A stretch of 64,000 nucleotides of DNA from contig PABH01000045.1 of the NCBI GenBank assembly GCA_002702705.1, positions 62,001 to 126,000 of the forward strand. The letters run 5' to 3'. Under the pieces are notes generated by a model that did not search any database, had not been told where the DNA came from, and worked only from the letters and a program-made list of their open reading frames with translations. The DNA comes from Anaerolineaceae bacterium (GTDB taxonomy: Bacteria; Chloroflexota; Anaerolineae; Anaerolineales; Anaerolineaceae). Position 1 is the stretch's first letter; each line of letters opens with the position of its first letter. Shown here piece after piece: positions 8,858-17,859 of the stretch. A program made the position numbers and the translations under genes.

Positions 8858-10858
8858 ATGCAAAACAATGCTGCCCCTTCCAATTTTTATAAATATTTTA
8901 TTCGTAATGGATTAATTCTTTCTTCATTTTTTTTCTTGCTTCACTTATTTCAAAAATCAGATCCGGAAAACAGGATTTTTGGTAATTATTCCGTCATATT
9001 AGTGATACTAATTATTCTCTTCGGGATTTTCCTTACTTTTTTTGTTATTTTCTATACACAACTCCAAAATAATAATCTGCTGACCTCCAAAATTCACACT
9101 ATTTTTGATCATGATTTGACAAAATTGATTGTTTCTTTAATCACTATCGGATCTTTCTTTTTTTTGATTATAAGTTTTTCTTTGATAAAATTTTTTGGTT
9201 TTAGTTACCTGAAAGCAATATTAAATCGATTTTTTTTGTTGATCCTTTATTTTTGTTTATTAAGTTTTTTATTCATTTATTTGGAAAAAAAATTTTTAAA
9301 ATCAAATACCATCAAATCTGGATACCAGTTTAGTTTAAAGTTTATTAATAAAAGCATGAAATGGGTTGTCAATTTATCAAATCGGGCAATTCCCAATCAA
9401 GTTTATTTTGTGATTTTATTCATAGCCACAAGCTGTTTTTATTTATATTACCCCGGAACAATCAACGCCCCCATTGGTATCGCTGGATTATACACTTTGA
9501 TGGCAAAATTAATTCAACAGAATCACTTTATTATCCCGCAAACGGTTCCATATTATGGACCTGGCGGCATTCCTTTTGCTTACCCGCCACTTGGATTTTA
9601 TTTGATGGCCTTTCTCACCGGACCAATCGGTATATCGGAGATGGAATATTTACGTTGGGCACCAGCGCTTTTTTCAATTTTTGCAATGCTGGCCGTATTT
9701 TTACTCGTAAAAGAATCTATCGATATAAAAACTGCTTTATTGTCCATTTTACTGCTTTTTACCTCACCCAGATTATTTTTATTTCATGGTGAAGCTGCCG
9801 GGATTATTCGTGGATTAGCCTTCGTATTTTTATTATTTGGATTGTATTTCTTGTCCAAACACATAAAAGAACAGAAATTTAGTTATTTGTTTTTGGGGAG
9901 TTTGTTTTTTACACTAGTCACATTAACCCATTTATCGTATTCTGTTTTTTTTGCAATCAGCACCTTATTAATTTTTATGTTTTCCAATTTACACTGGAGA
10001 AATAAATTTTTTGGTATAACTTTTGTTGCAGTGGTTGGAATCACATTTTCGGCTCCTTGGTGGATCACTATTATAAACAGATATGGATATGAAGTTTTTT
10101 TGAATGCACTTCAATCCCATAATAATATTTCATTCTTAAGTACCATTTCCCATCCGTTAAAATTTATCAATGATTCTTGGATCGAGTACAACCGGTACTT
10201 ATCAACGACTCCGATCATTATCGGCCTCAGTATCGTGGGATTTTTTATCTTATTAAATAAAAAATACCTGCTGTTCCCTTTTCTTTTCTTAGCCTCTTTT
10301 TTCATTTCTGAAGGAGATCGATATCAAGTAACGATCGCGTCAATTTTAGCCGCAACAACGGTATTTTCAATTATTAACCATTCAAAAACAGATGGGGTTA
10401 TCTGGAAAAGATTTTCCCTTACCGTTTTTGTCATGGTCCTTTTATTTATTAATTCAATGCCCTCCATCAATAAAATAAACCAAACAAACACAATTGCGGT
10501 TAATCAAAATTTTCTGCAGCTAACAACTTGGCTCAAATCAAATGCGGAAATAAATGAAAACTATTTATTTCTGAGTCCCAATGCTCAAACTGCGGAATGG
10601 TTGCCTTACCTAAGTGAATGTACTCCCGTCGTTGGGACATGGGGTGGGGAATGGATTGGGACGTACACAATTCAATTTACACAGTTAATGGAAATAATTG
10701 GTTGTGGGAGTAACTTAACCCTTAATTGTGTAAAAGAAATTGATTCAAAATATCCATCCGATTTTTTGATAATTGAAATTAACGATCCTGACCAAACTTT
10801 TGATTTAACATACAGAAATTTAATCTTTGAATCCTACCCTTTTTTGATTTATAAATGA
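8858..10858 (+). CDS. GT39/ArnT-like polytopic membrane glycosyltransferase-like protein
   Basis: 666 residues, markedly A+T-rich and rich in Phe/Ile/Leu. About five hydrophobic segments form an N-terminal extension (1-180). A GT-C-like core follows with a periplasmic loop (NAPIGIAGLYTLM, then PYYGPGGIPFAYPPLGFYL), several helices, and a hydrophilic C-terminal domain. The YPPLGFYL loop resembles PMT/ArnT-type lipid-linked sugar transferases, but no specific donor or acceptor can be named. The composition differs from the housekeeping genes of the window, hinting at acquisition. It stands alone, after tRNA-Pro and its terminator. Confidence 0.6.
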   Translation: MQNNAAPSNFYKYFIRNGLILSSFFFLLHLFQKSDPENRIFGNYSVILVILIILFGIFLTFFVIFYTQLQNNNLLTSKIHTIFDHDLTKLIVSLITIGSFFFLIISFSLIKFFGFSYLKAILNRFFLLILYFCLLSFLFIYLEKKFLKSNTIKSGYQFSLKFINKSMKWVVNLSNRAIPNQVYFVILFIATSCFYLYYPGTINAPIGIAGLYTLMAKLIQQNHFIIPQTVPYYGPGGIPFAYPPLGFYLMAFLTGPIGISEMEYLRWAPALFSIFAMLAVFLLVKESIDIKTALLSILLLFTSPRLFLFHGEAAGIIRGLAFVFLLFGLYFLSKHIKEQKFSYLFLGSLFFTLVTLTHLSYSVFFAISTLLIFMFSNLHWRNKFFGITFVAVVGITFSAPWWITIINRYGYEVFLNALQSHNNISFLSTISHPLKFINDSWIEYNRYLSTTPIIIGLSIVGFFILLNKKYLLFPFLFLASFFISEGDRYQVTIASILAATTVFSIINHSKTDGVIWKRFSLTVFVMVLLFINSMPSINKINQTNTIAVNQNFLQLTTWLKSNAEINENYLFLSPNAQTAEWLPYLSECTPVVGTWGGEWIGTYTIQFTQLMEIIGCGSNLTLNCVKEIDSKYPSDFLIIEINDPDQTFDLTYRNLIFESYPFLIYK

Positions 10859-11205
10859 TTTTTTCTTAGACTAAATAATTGCATTAAAAAATCAAATTAA
10901 TCTAATCAACAATCCCTCTTTCCTTCATAAACAGAGGAACCAAAAAGAATTATTGATAACTCTCCTTATTGTGCCCAAATCCGAGCAACCCGTAAGTAAA
11001 AACAGTTCACTCCAACTTAATAACCTTCTTTAAAAGTTTTTTACCCAAGCCCTTGTTTGTTCCATCAATTACCTCGATCCCCCAGACTCCCAACCCACCG
11101 TCAATTGACGAATTTTTTTCACTCTGCTACTATTTAACCACCCCCCTTTATTCACCAACCATCAGACCAAATAACAAGCTGATGATCATCAAACGGAGGT
11201 CACCC
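10859..11205. other. Intergenic stretch, 347 bases
   Basis: A+T-rich, without a supported gene. In-frame codons upstream of the next gene (from 11053) are open but have no ribosome site, and the true start at 11206 has one. No clear promoter or terminator was found. Confidence 0.5.
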
Positions 11206-12333
11206 ATGAACCCCAAACCGAGATCAAAAACATTCCTTTTTTACTTGGTTTTTATGATATTGCTGCTTGGGTCTTTGGCGTGCAGTTTAAGCACCTTTTT
11301 TTTACCCCAAATCGACAAAAGCAGCCAGCGCCAGGTGGAAGTTGGGCCCTCCACCGCTCGTGAGCCAGCTGCAACCTTTACACCGGCACCACCTCCAGTC
11401 GGTTCTTCGAGAAGTTATCCATTTCCACGTACAGCCGTCAATTCAGTCCCAAACTGGGACGTACAAATTATGGATGTAAAGCGCGGTGAAGAAGCCTGGT
11501 TGGATATTCAAGCCGCAAATATGTTTAACAAAAGTGCGCCGGAAGGTATGGAATATCTTTTGGTTAAAATTCATGTCAAAAGCACGGCTGCCGATCAGGA
11601 TGAACACCCCATCAACGGCTGTGATTTTGATGTTACCGGAGACAATCGGATCAATTACACCTGCGGTATGGCCAGTGTGGTTGAGCCTGACCCGTTTCTT
11701 GATGCCGTTTTGTTCACTGGCGGAGAAACCGAAGGTTGGGCGGCCTATTTGGTAAATCAGGGGGAAGGAAATTTAATACTGGTCGTGAATGACCGTTATA
11801 ATTACGATTTGGAAAACATCCGGTTCATCGCCATTGATGAAGGTGCCTCCATTGATGTACCGCCAGACCTGGTCAACATCCAGCCATCGGAAACCGGGAA
11901 AGACCGCAGTGCCCCCGCAGGAAGGAACGAAACAATCATTACCGAGGATTGGGGACTGTCCATCGTTGAAGTAATCCGTGGTGAAGAGGCCTGGAATATG
12001 ACGCTTGCAGAAAATCAATTTAATGATCCACCACAAGACGGTTTTGAGTATATCGCCGTAAAAATCCATGTCCGGAATATCAGCCCGGAAGACAGATTTT
12101 CCTATATGGATGGATCATTTTTTAAATCCACGGGTGATGCAGGGGTTCTGTATGATTCACCGGTTGTTGTTGATCCGTCTCCCCAGCTGGATATAACCCT
12201 CTATCCTGGCGGGGAATATACGGGGTGGGTTGTTGTCCAGGCAGCAGTCGGTGAAAGCAATCTGTTATTGGTGTTTCAACCGTTATTTGATTTTACCGGC
12301 GATGAAAAACGGTTCATTTCGCTTGAACCATAA
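11206..12333 (+). CDS. Lipoprotein with two tandem DUF4352-like domains
   Basis: 375 residues from the ATG at 11206, which has GGAGGT seven bases upstream. The signal peptide ends in Leu-Ala-Cys, followed by a Pro/Thr-rich linker. Two homologous domains follow, about 130 residues each. Both begin Asn/Asp-Trp, then Val-x-Arg-Gly-Glu-Glu-Ala-Trp, then a Glu-Tyr-(Leu/Ile)-x-Val-Lys-Ile-His-Val strand, and end with Gly-Gly-Glu-x-x-Gly-Trp and a conserved strand. This is the pattern of the telokin-like/DUF4352 immunoglobulin-like fold. These domains occur in surface lipoproteins with unknown ligands. Confidence 0.75.
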   Translation: MNPKPRSKTFLFYLVFMILLLGSLACSLSTFFLPQIDKSSQRQVEVGPSTAREPAATFTPAPPPVGSSRSYPFPRTAVNSVPNWDVQIMDVKRGEEAWLDIQAANMFNKSAPEGMEYLLVKIHVKSTAADQDEHPINGCDFDVTGDNRINYTCGMASVVEPDPFLDAVLFTGGETEGWAAYLVNQGEGNLILVVNDRYNYDLENIRFIAIDEGASIDVPPDLVNIQPSETGKDRSAPAGRNETIITEDWGLSIVEVIRGEEAWNMTLAENQFNDPPQDGFEYIAVKIHVRNISPEDRFSYMDGSFFKSTGDAGVLYDSPVVVDPSPQLDITLYPGGEYTGWVVVQAAVGESNLLLVFQPLFDFTGDEKRFISLEP

Positions 12334-12593
12334 AACAGGAAACGAAATACCTAACATGGTCGGCAAAGAGGTTTTTTACATTTAACAAATCATGATCGAA
12401 AAACCGGTGTTTTTTTCTATAGACAGAACAAAACACCAGCCAACCAGAGGATCTATTTCACCGTCCGGATCGCCTTCCTGGCATATCGGTTCTGTTTATG
12501 ATTTTGTTTTTGGCGGAGGTCTTAGGAAAACGGTAATTCGACTGATTAATTCCAGCCAGCTGATTTGAAAAGGAACGGCTAAATTAAATGGTC

Positions 12594-12944
12594 TTATTGG
12601 TTAAAATTCAACACCCAATCTTTTGCTTCTTGCATATTCGTAAAATAACGCATATCTTTTGCCCCGGTAAAACGTTTATAAATATTTACAAGCGCAGCCG
12701 TGGCAGCATCCTTTCCTACCAATGCGCGAGGTTTTCCTGAATTCGATTTTTTAGCAGCTTCTTCGGCTTTTTTCTGTTCGATTGCAGATTGTTTTGTCAT
12801 ACCGCAAATATCAATCACATACCCGACATACTCAACAGCATGGGAACTTAACCATTTTGTGGTCTCACCGATGAGTTCATCAGCAATAAATTCCCCCTCA
12901 ATTTTTATAAACACAATTTTTCCGTCTTTCCATGAATTAATCAT
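12594..12944 (-). CDS. STAS/SpoIIAA-like small cytoplasmic protein
   Basis: 116 residues from the ATG at 12944, with AAAAGGA about eight bases upstream; the longer open frame to 13067 has no ribosome site. The order of elements (strand KIVFIKIEGEF, helix, strand GYVIDICGM, long polar helix, strand, then a final helix after MRYFTNMQEAKDWV) fits the STAS/SpoIIAA-like fold, with the last part like 'fss...eAl.Wl' endings of that group. This is a fold guess. No partner sigma factor or kinase lies next to it. Confidence 0.6.
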   Translation of the reverse strand: MINSWKDGKIVFIKIEGEFIADELIGETTKWLSSHAVEYVGYVIDICGMTKQSAIEQKKAEEAAKKSNSGKPRALVGKDAATAALVNIYKRFTGAKDMRYFTNMQEAKDWVLNFNQ

Positions 12945-13340
12945 ATTTATTTCCTTTTGACCAAATTTTTTATTTATTATCCTAACGATTTCGATCTTCC
13001 AATACCATAAAAAAAGGATAAAATGCAAAACTTGGATTAAATTCAGGATGCGAGATTGTTTTGTCAAACATCAGGTTTCCTCACAAAGAAATAACCTGAG
13101 TTTTTGATAACGATCTAATTTATGTAAATGTCAATGACAAAAAGAGCGAAACCAAAACTGACGGTAAATAGAGAAATGGTCTGTGTTCACAGCCGAGATT
13201 GCATGGTGCACAAGTGATATGGTCCCCGGGTTATTTAGGGTTTAGAAATGGAAAATAGGAATGGGATTGTCCACAATCCATCCTTCTATTTTCCAGACAA
13301 TCTCCAGTCCATATGATTTGGATTTTAGGTAGCTTCGCCC
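12945..13340. other. Intergenic stretch, about 400 bases, with a long imperfect hairpin
   Basis: Between two minus-strand genes. At 13248-13292 an imperfect inverted repeat has outer arms GGAAAATAG and CTATTTTCC and a partly paired interior. There is no T run on either side, so it is not a standard terminator. Nothing else recognisable. Confidence 0.45.
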
Positions 13341-14564
13341 TTACTTTTCCTTAATTTTAAAAAATATGATGATCAGGTGAAAAACGAAAAGGATTATCGA
13401 TAAAATCAAAATCAATATCAAATCCAAATTTAACTGCCACCAACTGATAAACAATACCAGTAAGGTCAGAATCACCAACAAAAATTGAATGATTTTTGCT
13501 GTGATTTTTGCCCTTTTTATTTTTTTATAAATCTTATTTATGGCGTGATTGATTTTATCCTTATTGGAAACAACATTTTCCCGAATAATTTCCGCTTCCT
13601 GATCCAATCGATCCTTTATTTCATCAATATCAATTTCGTAATTCCTTAATAAATAAGCGGACAACAAAGAATAAAATATATATCCAACCACAATCAGTAA
13701 AGCTAATTCAGGTTTATCTTTCACTTCAAAAACAGCAGCCACCGTAATGGATATGGATACGGGAATAGAAACAATATTCGTTTGGATTTTGGATAAGATA
13801 TCCCGCAGTGAAGAAAAATATTCAATTTGTTCTTTTCGGAAGTTTTTATTAAACGCCTCAAATGAAAATTTTCGTAAATAAATACTAAAATCATCCTCTG
13901 CCTGGGCAACAATAGTGTCAAAATGTTTGATGAAATAAACAAAACTCGGATCATCGGACGTTTTATTAAAAATTGTTTTGTATATCTGGTTGTTTAAATA
14001 AATTAAAAACTGCTCATCATGTTTTAATGATTTAAATAATTCGTAATTCTGTTTTACTTTTTTAAAATGACCAAAATCTGGCGGGTTTTGCGGGTAATGT
14101 AACCGGATTAACCCATAATCTTGGGAATGGAAACCAAATTCATTTAACTCCGAATTATGGAAAATTTTTAGATTGGATTGTTCTACTGCTTCTTTAAATA
14201 ACAAATAATAATGCGTATTCTCAAACAAATTTGATGAATCTTTAACTACTTCCTTTTTCTCCGCATTATAGAAAATATCTTCGCCCTGATAAATATCTAA
14301 CAGGATAATATCGGAAGAAAAATCACGCAATACCACTTCATTGAGAAAGTCGGTTTTATCAAAAAACAAACCCTGGATATTATTTAATGGTATTTCAATG
14401 CTCTCTCGGCCATACCGATTTATCCAATCTCTTTTAAGCCAGTCATTTAACTCGGCAGAATTATTGTGAAAAAATATGATTTTTCTGTATTCCCGATTAA
14501 ATTCCAAAAACCTCGTTTTTGAATTGATTTGATGGATAAGATTGGCGATCTCTTTTAATATCAT
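13341..14564 (-). CDS. Uncharacterised protein with C-terminal four-helix membrane region, partner of NdpA-like gene
   Basis: 407 residues; family not recognised. The first ~270 residues are soluble, rich in Asp, Asn, Phe and Lys, with an FSSDIILLDIYQGEDIFY segment that could be a strand-loop of an enzymatic or sensor fold. Two hydrophobic segments (about 275-295 and 298-316) are followed by a charged, probably coiled-coil stretch (about 318-355) and two more hydrophobic segments (about 358-402). The start overlaps the stop of the NdpA-like gene by four bases (ATGA), so the two are translationally coupled. The gene is A+T-rich. The pairing suggests a two-component cassette; any defence or chromosome role is inference. 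Confidence 0.6.
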   Translation of the reverse strand: MILKEIANLIHQINSKTRFLEFNREYRKIIFFHNNSAELNDWLKRDWINRYGRESIEIPLNNIQGLFFDKTDFLNEVVLRDFSSDIILLDIYQGEDIFYNAEKKEVVKDSSNLFENTHYYLLFKEAVEQSNLKIFHNSELNEFGFHSQDYGLIRLHYPQNPPDFGHFKKVKQNYELFKSLKHDEQFLIYLNNQIYKTIFNKTSDDPSFVYFIKHFDTIVAQAEDDFSIYLRKFSFEAFNKNFRKEQIEYFSSLRDILSKIQTNIVSIPVSISITVAAVFEVKDKPELALLIVVGYIFYSLLSAYLLRNYEIDIDEIKDRLDQEAEIIRENVVSNKDKINHAINKIYKKIKRAKITAKIIQFLLVILTLLVLFISWWQLNLDLILILILSIILFVFHLIIIFFKIKEK

Positions 14565-15610
14565 ACGCGGCCAACTTCTTCTAATACCTTCTTTGCAAGT
14601 TCAGATGAATGAATAATAATATTTTCATTATTTAAGCCCGTTACCTCAACTTTGCCATCTTTATAAAATTTCCTTGGAAACTTTATTTGAAGATCACCAT
14701 ATTTAACGTTGATGTGATTCAATCGGTTTAGCGTCCTTCCATCTGCCACAAATTCAGAACCAATCATGATATTATTTCGCTCGGCTAAATTTACCAGGTA
14801 ATTTTCCAGATATTTTTCCCTTGGATAAAAAGTTCTCGAGAGATTATACAAATCCACTTTTTTTCCGGGTGTTCTTTTGATATGGTCAACCACTTCATTA
14901 ATAAAATCATCGACGGTTAATTCAACATTATCTTCACCCAGCGGGAGATCCGCCAAATTAATTAAATTGAGCAGATTGTTTGTATAGGTTTCACTATTCT
15001 CTTTTTCGCCAGCAGAAATCCAGCGAATAAAATAGGCGGATATATCCGGTAACCCTCTCTTAATCATGGTCAGATATTTTCCTTCGCGCTGTTCATAATT
15101 ATCACCTCGAATTCTACAGGCCATCGCGAGTTTGTTTAGATTAAGTATTTCTTGAGTATTAATTTGTGGGCTGGGTTCATTTTCAACCCATTGAAATAAG
15201 ATCTCCTTCGTATCGCGAATAAGAAAAATTGAAAAATATGTAATGATGGCTTCCTCATCTTCTTCATCTCCCTCTTCATACTCCGTAAAAACCAAATACC
15301 CACCTTTTGCAAACATCTCTCGCTCGACCTCGCGTCTTAATAATTTCGCAGTATTTTGGGAAAACAATAAAAAATTTTCTTCTGTGTTATTTTCAAAAAA
15401 CAACCTGAATGCTTTAGCAAATGGTTTTTCGGCTGAATCAAAAACAGCATAGGTCGGACTTGTGTTTGAATAGGTATCAACCAGCCTGCTAACTAACAAG
15501 TGTGAAAGCGCGTTGATTGGCATTAGTTCCTGAGATAAAACAATTTTTGATTCCATCTCATTCAGCTCTTTTAAAAGATTATGTACAACAAGCTTTTTTA
15601 GCCGCATCAT
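14561..15610 (-). CDS. Nucleoid-associated protein, NdpA/YejK family
   Basis: 349 residues, about the length of E. coli YejK (335). Recognisable family features: the N-terminal 'tyavFdsaekpfakaFrlffeN...FllFSqntaklLr' block, the FAKGGYLVFTEY strand, and the C-terminal 'DGRTLNRLNHINVKYGDLQIKFPRKFY' block ending in the VEVTGLN strand. YejK-type proteins bind the nucleoid; their molecular task is unclear. Two ATGs lie side by side at the start, with AAGGAGA just upstream. Here the gene is an accessory, A+T-rich member coupled to a membrane protein gene rather than placed among core genes. Confidence 0.8.
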   Translation of the reverse strand: MMRLKKLVVHNLLKELNEMESKIVLSQELMPINALSHLLVSRLVDTYSNTSPTYAVFDSAEKPFAKAFRLFFENNTEENFLLFSQNTAKLLRREVEREMFAKGGYLVFTEYEEGDEEDEEAIITYFSIFLIRDTKEILFQWVENEPSPQINTQEILNLNKLAMACRIRGDNYEQREGKYLTMIKRGLPDISAYFIRWISAGEKENSETYTNNLLNLINLADLPLGEDNVELTVDDFINEVVDHIKRTPGKKVDLYNLSRTFYPREKYLENYLVNLAERNNIMIGSEFVADGRTLNRLNHINVKYGDLQIKFPRKFYKDGKVEVTGLNNENIIIHSSELAKKVLEEVGRV

Positions 15611-16170
15611 TAATCTCCTTAACTATCCAATTGTTCAATCGATCGGAAATGTCCCACCACATTTTACAAAAATCAGGTATTGTTTTTTGGGGTTAAAACA
15701 ATAGTAACAATAATTTATCGAAATTCAAGCCAATTCTTTCGTTATTCCAACTGGTAAATTAATATTCATGATCTTGACGGCGTTTTGGAAACAAAAGGGC
15801 AAAATACGCTGCCTCATATAGACAATTAACACCTATATTTACACAAATTTTATGGCATCGTTTTCCCTCGCGGGTACAATGGAATTATCAATCCGTAAAT
15901 ATTCAGGTCTCCACCCTTCAAACCTGAAATTCCTTGTCAAAACCGGCTTCCCCTCAATCCCCTGTGGCGAAGCCGGTGGTGTTTAATTTAAAAGCTTATA
16001 AATCTCTTTTGTTTTTTACGGCTTGTACGCCAGGATTAATGAACATTATTGATGCGATTTATCCAAAAATCAACGCGGATTATTTATACTATTTGATTAA
16101 GTTTCTGTATAATTATTAATAGTGGGATGATAAGCCCAAAAAAAACTGATAATTAATAGGGTATCTCAGG
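15611..16170. other. Intergenic stretch, 560 bases, between divergent genes
   Basis: A+T-rich region between the NdpA-like cassette (minus) and the small protein gene at 16171 (plus). A TATAAT at 16108-16113 lies about 60 bases before the plus gene, but without a convincing -35. A 61-codon open frame at 15934 (TTG start, no ribosome site) is not supported. No repeats, tRNA or integrase found. Confidence 0.45.
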
Positions 16171-16506
16171 ATGAAAAAAGAATATTTCGGAAAAATTTTT
16201 AGCGGACCGCACCAATCCGCAGAAGCAGTGATCAACACGGGTGGAGTTTATCTCATCACCCCCTTTATTCAAACCGGCTCCGTCCAGATACTGGATGTGG
16301 GTCAGGGGGATGATTTAAAAAGTTTGATCAATGACCCCGAGCGGATAAAATTATGGGCAACCCTGGCTCGTAATTTTGGCGGATACAATATTTACATCCA
16401 TTACGAGATCACCGAATTTCCGCGTTTGACCTTAGTTTACCAAATCCGAAACCTTTATAAATTACCGGACCGGCAAAAAAAACATTCCCCAGACCCTGAA
16501 TCTTAA
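16171..16506 (+). CDS. Small protein of an unnamed paralogous family, possibly a degenerate GIY-YIG-like fold
   Basis: 111 residues. It aligns end to end with the protein at 29010-29339: shared KEYFGK, NTGG-(V/L)-YLITP, QTG, VQILDV, NDPE-like turn, LARNFGG, HYE and a C-terminal L-(V/L)-YQ helix. The order 'GVYLI ... ILDVGQ..DLKSLI ... helix' resembles the opening of GIY-YIG nucleases, but the catalytic Arg and Glu do not appear, so an inactive relative or an unrelated fold are both possible. No annotated family is recognised. The copies sit about 12.8 kb apart in unrelated contexts. Confidence 0.6.
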   Translation: MKKEYFGKIFSGPHQSAEAVINTGGVYLITPFIQTGSVQILDVGQGDDLKSLINDPERIKLWATLARNFGGYNIYIHYEITEFPRLTLVYQIRNLYKLPDRQKKHSPDPES

Positions 16507-16647
16507 AATTTCTTAGATTTTAAGATTTCCCCCTTGAATCCGACTTTATTTTTTATTAACATAAAAATGTTCGTTTTTTGTTTACAGATACGATCGTTCC
16601 GCCGAAAGAATCTTTTAATCACGCCGTAACTTTCGGTGTTCTACTTT

Positions 16648-16684
16648 AACCGGTTTTTGCCCCCTGTTCAAAAACCGGTTTTAT
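16648..16684 (+). terminator. Intrinsic terminator (plus strand)
   Basis: Arms AACCGGTTTTTG and CAAAAACCGGTT form a 12-bp stem around a C-rich loop, followed by a T-rich tail. It lies 140 bases after the small protein gene, between convergent genes. A short perfect repeat at 16499-16527, over the stop codon of that gene, may be a second, weaker hairpin. Confidence 0.65.
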
Positions 16685-16702
16685 TTTAATTTTTTGGCGG
16701 AT

Positions 16703-17650
16703 TTACTCATGGAAATTTCGCTTGCCCAAACGTTTTACTTTGTACATCGCTTCATCGGCCAAATCGATTAAGTGATATGGATCCTCAGAATCAAGAGGGT
16801 AAAAACTTGCGCCGATACTTAAACCAATCTCAAGTTCACGATAACGGCTTTCCAGGGTAGTTTCAAATTTTTCATACAGTTGGTATCCAATCTGAACTGC
16901 TGTCTTATTTGATTTGATTTTGTCCAACACAAGAATAAATTCATCTCCACCTACGCGGACTGCGATTCCCTTGTCTTGTATGATGTTTTGTAACAAATCA
17001 GCAAACCATATCAGGAATTGATCCCCCGCTTTATGGTGGTAGGTATCATTAATCCGCTTAAAATGATCCAAGTCAATGGCAAGGACTGCCATTATCTGAT
17101 CCGGTTTCTGAATCTTTTCTTCAAGGTATTCAACCAAACCAACCCGATTATACAGTTTGGTAAGTGAATCATGGGTGGCCATATATTTTAATTGTTCTTC
17201 ACGGAATTTTAAATCACTGATATTCCGTGTAATCCCTGCCAATCCAACAATTTTCCCATTGGGATCACGTAGAGGAATCTTGGTGGTAGAACTACAATAA
17301 GAATTGGGTGAACGATCATCACGATTTTCGATCACGCCACTCACGTCATTACCGGTTTTAATTAAATAATTTTCCTGTTGGCGAGTTTGATCACCAAATT
17401 CTTTTCCCAACAATTCGTAATCCGTCCAGCCGATCAAGAGATCTTCCCTGCCATCTCCTAAATCATTTAAACCTTTTTTGTTAACCAGCGTCAACCGACC
17501 ATAGGTATCTTTAACGTAAAAACTATCACTGTTTGTTTCCATCAGCGCGTTAAAGATCATCTGCATCAAGGTTTCTTTATCATAAAGTTCGGTTAATAAA
17601 GGAACATCGGGAAAAGGCTTTGGGTGAGGGTTATTTTTTTCTTCGGACAC
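16703..17650 (-). CDS. PAS-GGDEF diguanylate cyclase
   Basis: 315 residues, no membrane helix. A PAS domain covers about 25-145, with the PAC-like end GLAGITRNISDLK; the GGDEF domain runs from about 155 to 312. The catalytic motif is intact (Gly-Gly-Asp-Glu-Phe at 234-238), so it should make cyclic di-GMP from two GTP. The RxxD inhibitory site expected just before it is absent, which predicts no product feedback at that site. Start is GTG at 17650. The PAS domain probably senses a small ligand or redox state; no effector gene lies next to it. Confidence 0.93.
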   Translation of the reverse strand: MSEEKNNPHPKPFPDVPLLTELYDKETLMQMIFNALMETNSDSFYVKDTYGRLTLVNKKGLNDLGDGREDLLIGWTDYELLGKEFGDQTRQQENYLIKTGNDVSGVIENRDDRSPNSYCSSTTKIPLRDPNGKIVGLAGITRNISDLKFREEQLKYMATHDSLTKLYNRVGLVEYLEEKIQKPDQIMAVLAIDLDHFKRINDTYHHKAGDQFLIWFADLLQNIIQDKGIAVRVGGDEFILVLDKIKSNKTAVQIGYQLYEKFETTLESRYRELEIGLSIGASFYPLDSEDPYHLIDLADEAMYKVKRLGKRNFHE

Positions 17651-17814
17651 GATCCATCAATTCTTAACTAATTACGCATTTTATCTATTGTAATCGCAAA
17701 ATGAGACGGGGCAATTTTTATTCAATAATTTTATTATTATATTAGATTTGTTCATGTCGATACAAAGGATTTTGTTAACCTTCTTCTCTCCGTGGTTGCA
17801 ATCTTGACAAAAAA

Positions 17815-17823
17815 TGTTAAAAT
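17815..17823 (+). promoter_or_regulatory. Likely extended -10 element of mnmA
   Basis: TG-T-TAAAAT lies 37 bases before the mnmA ATG. A perfect TTGACA at 17804-17809 is too close (8 bases) to serve as its -35; GTTGCA at 17795-17800 has 17-base spacing. Confidence 0.4.
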
Positions 17824-17859
17824 TGGGCCATTGATTACTGGTACGAAAAGGAAATTAAC

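Noticed and set aside
11053-11205. N-terminal extension of the two-domain lipoprotein
   Set aside because: It would bury the signal peptide inside the protein; the ATG at 11206 has GGAGGT and starts the signal directly.
15934-16119. 61-codon open frame
   Set aside because: TTG start without ribosome site, no homology pattern, in an A+T-rich intergenic stretch.
8689-17650. Genomic island integrated at tRNA-Pro
   Set aside because: The stretch looks accessory, but no integrase and no repeat of the tRNA 3' end was found downstream.
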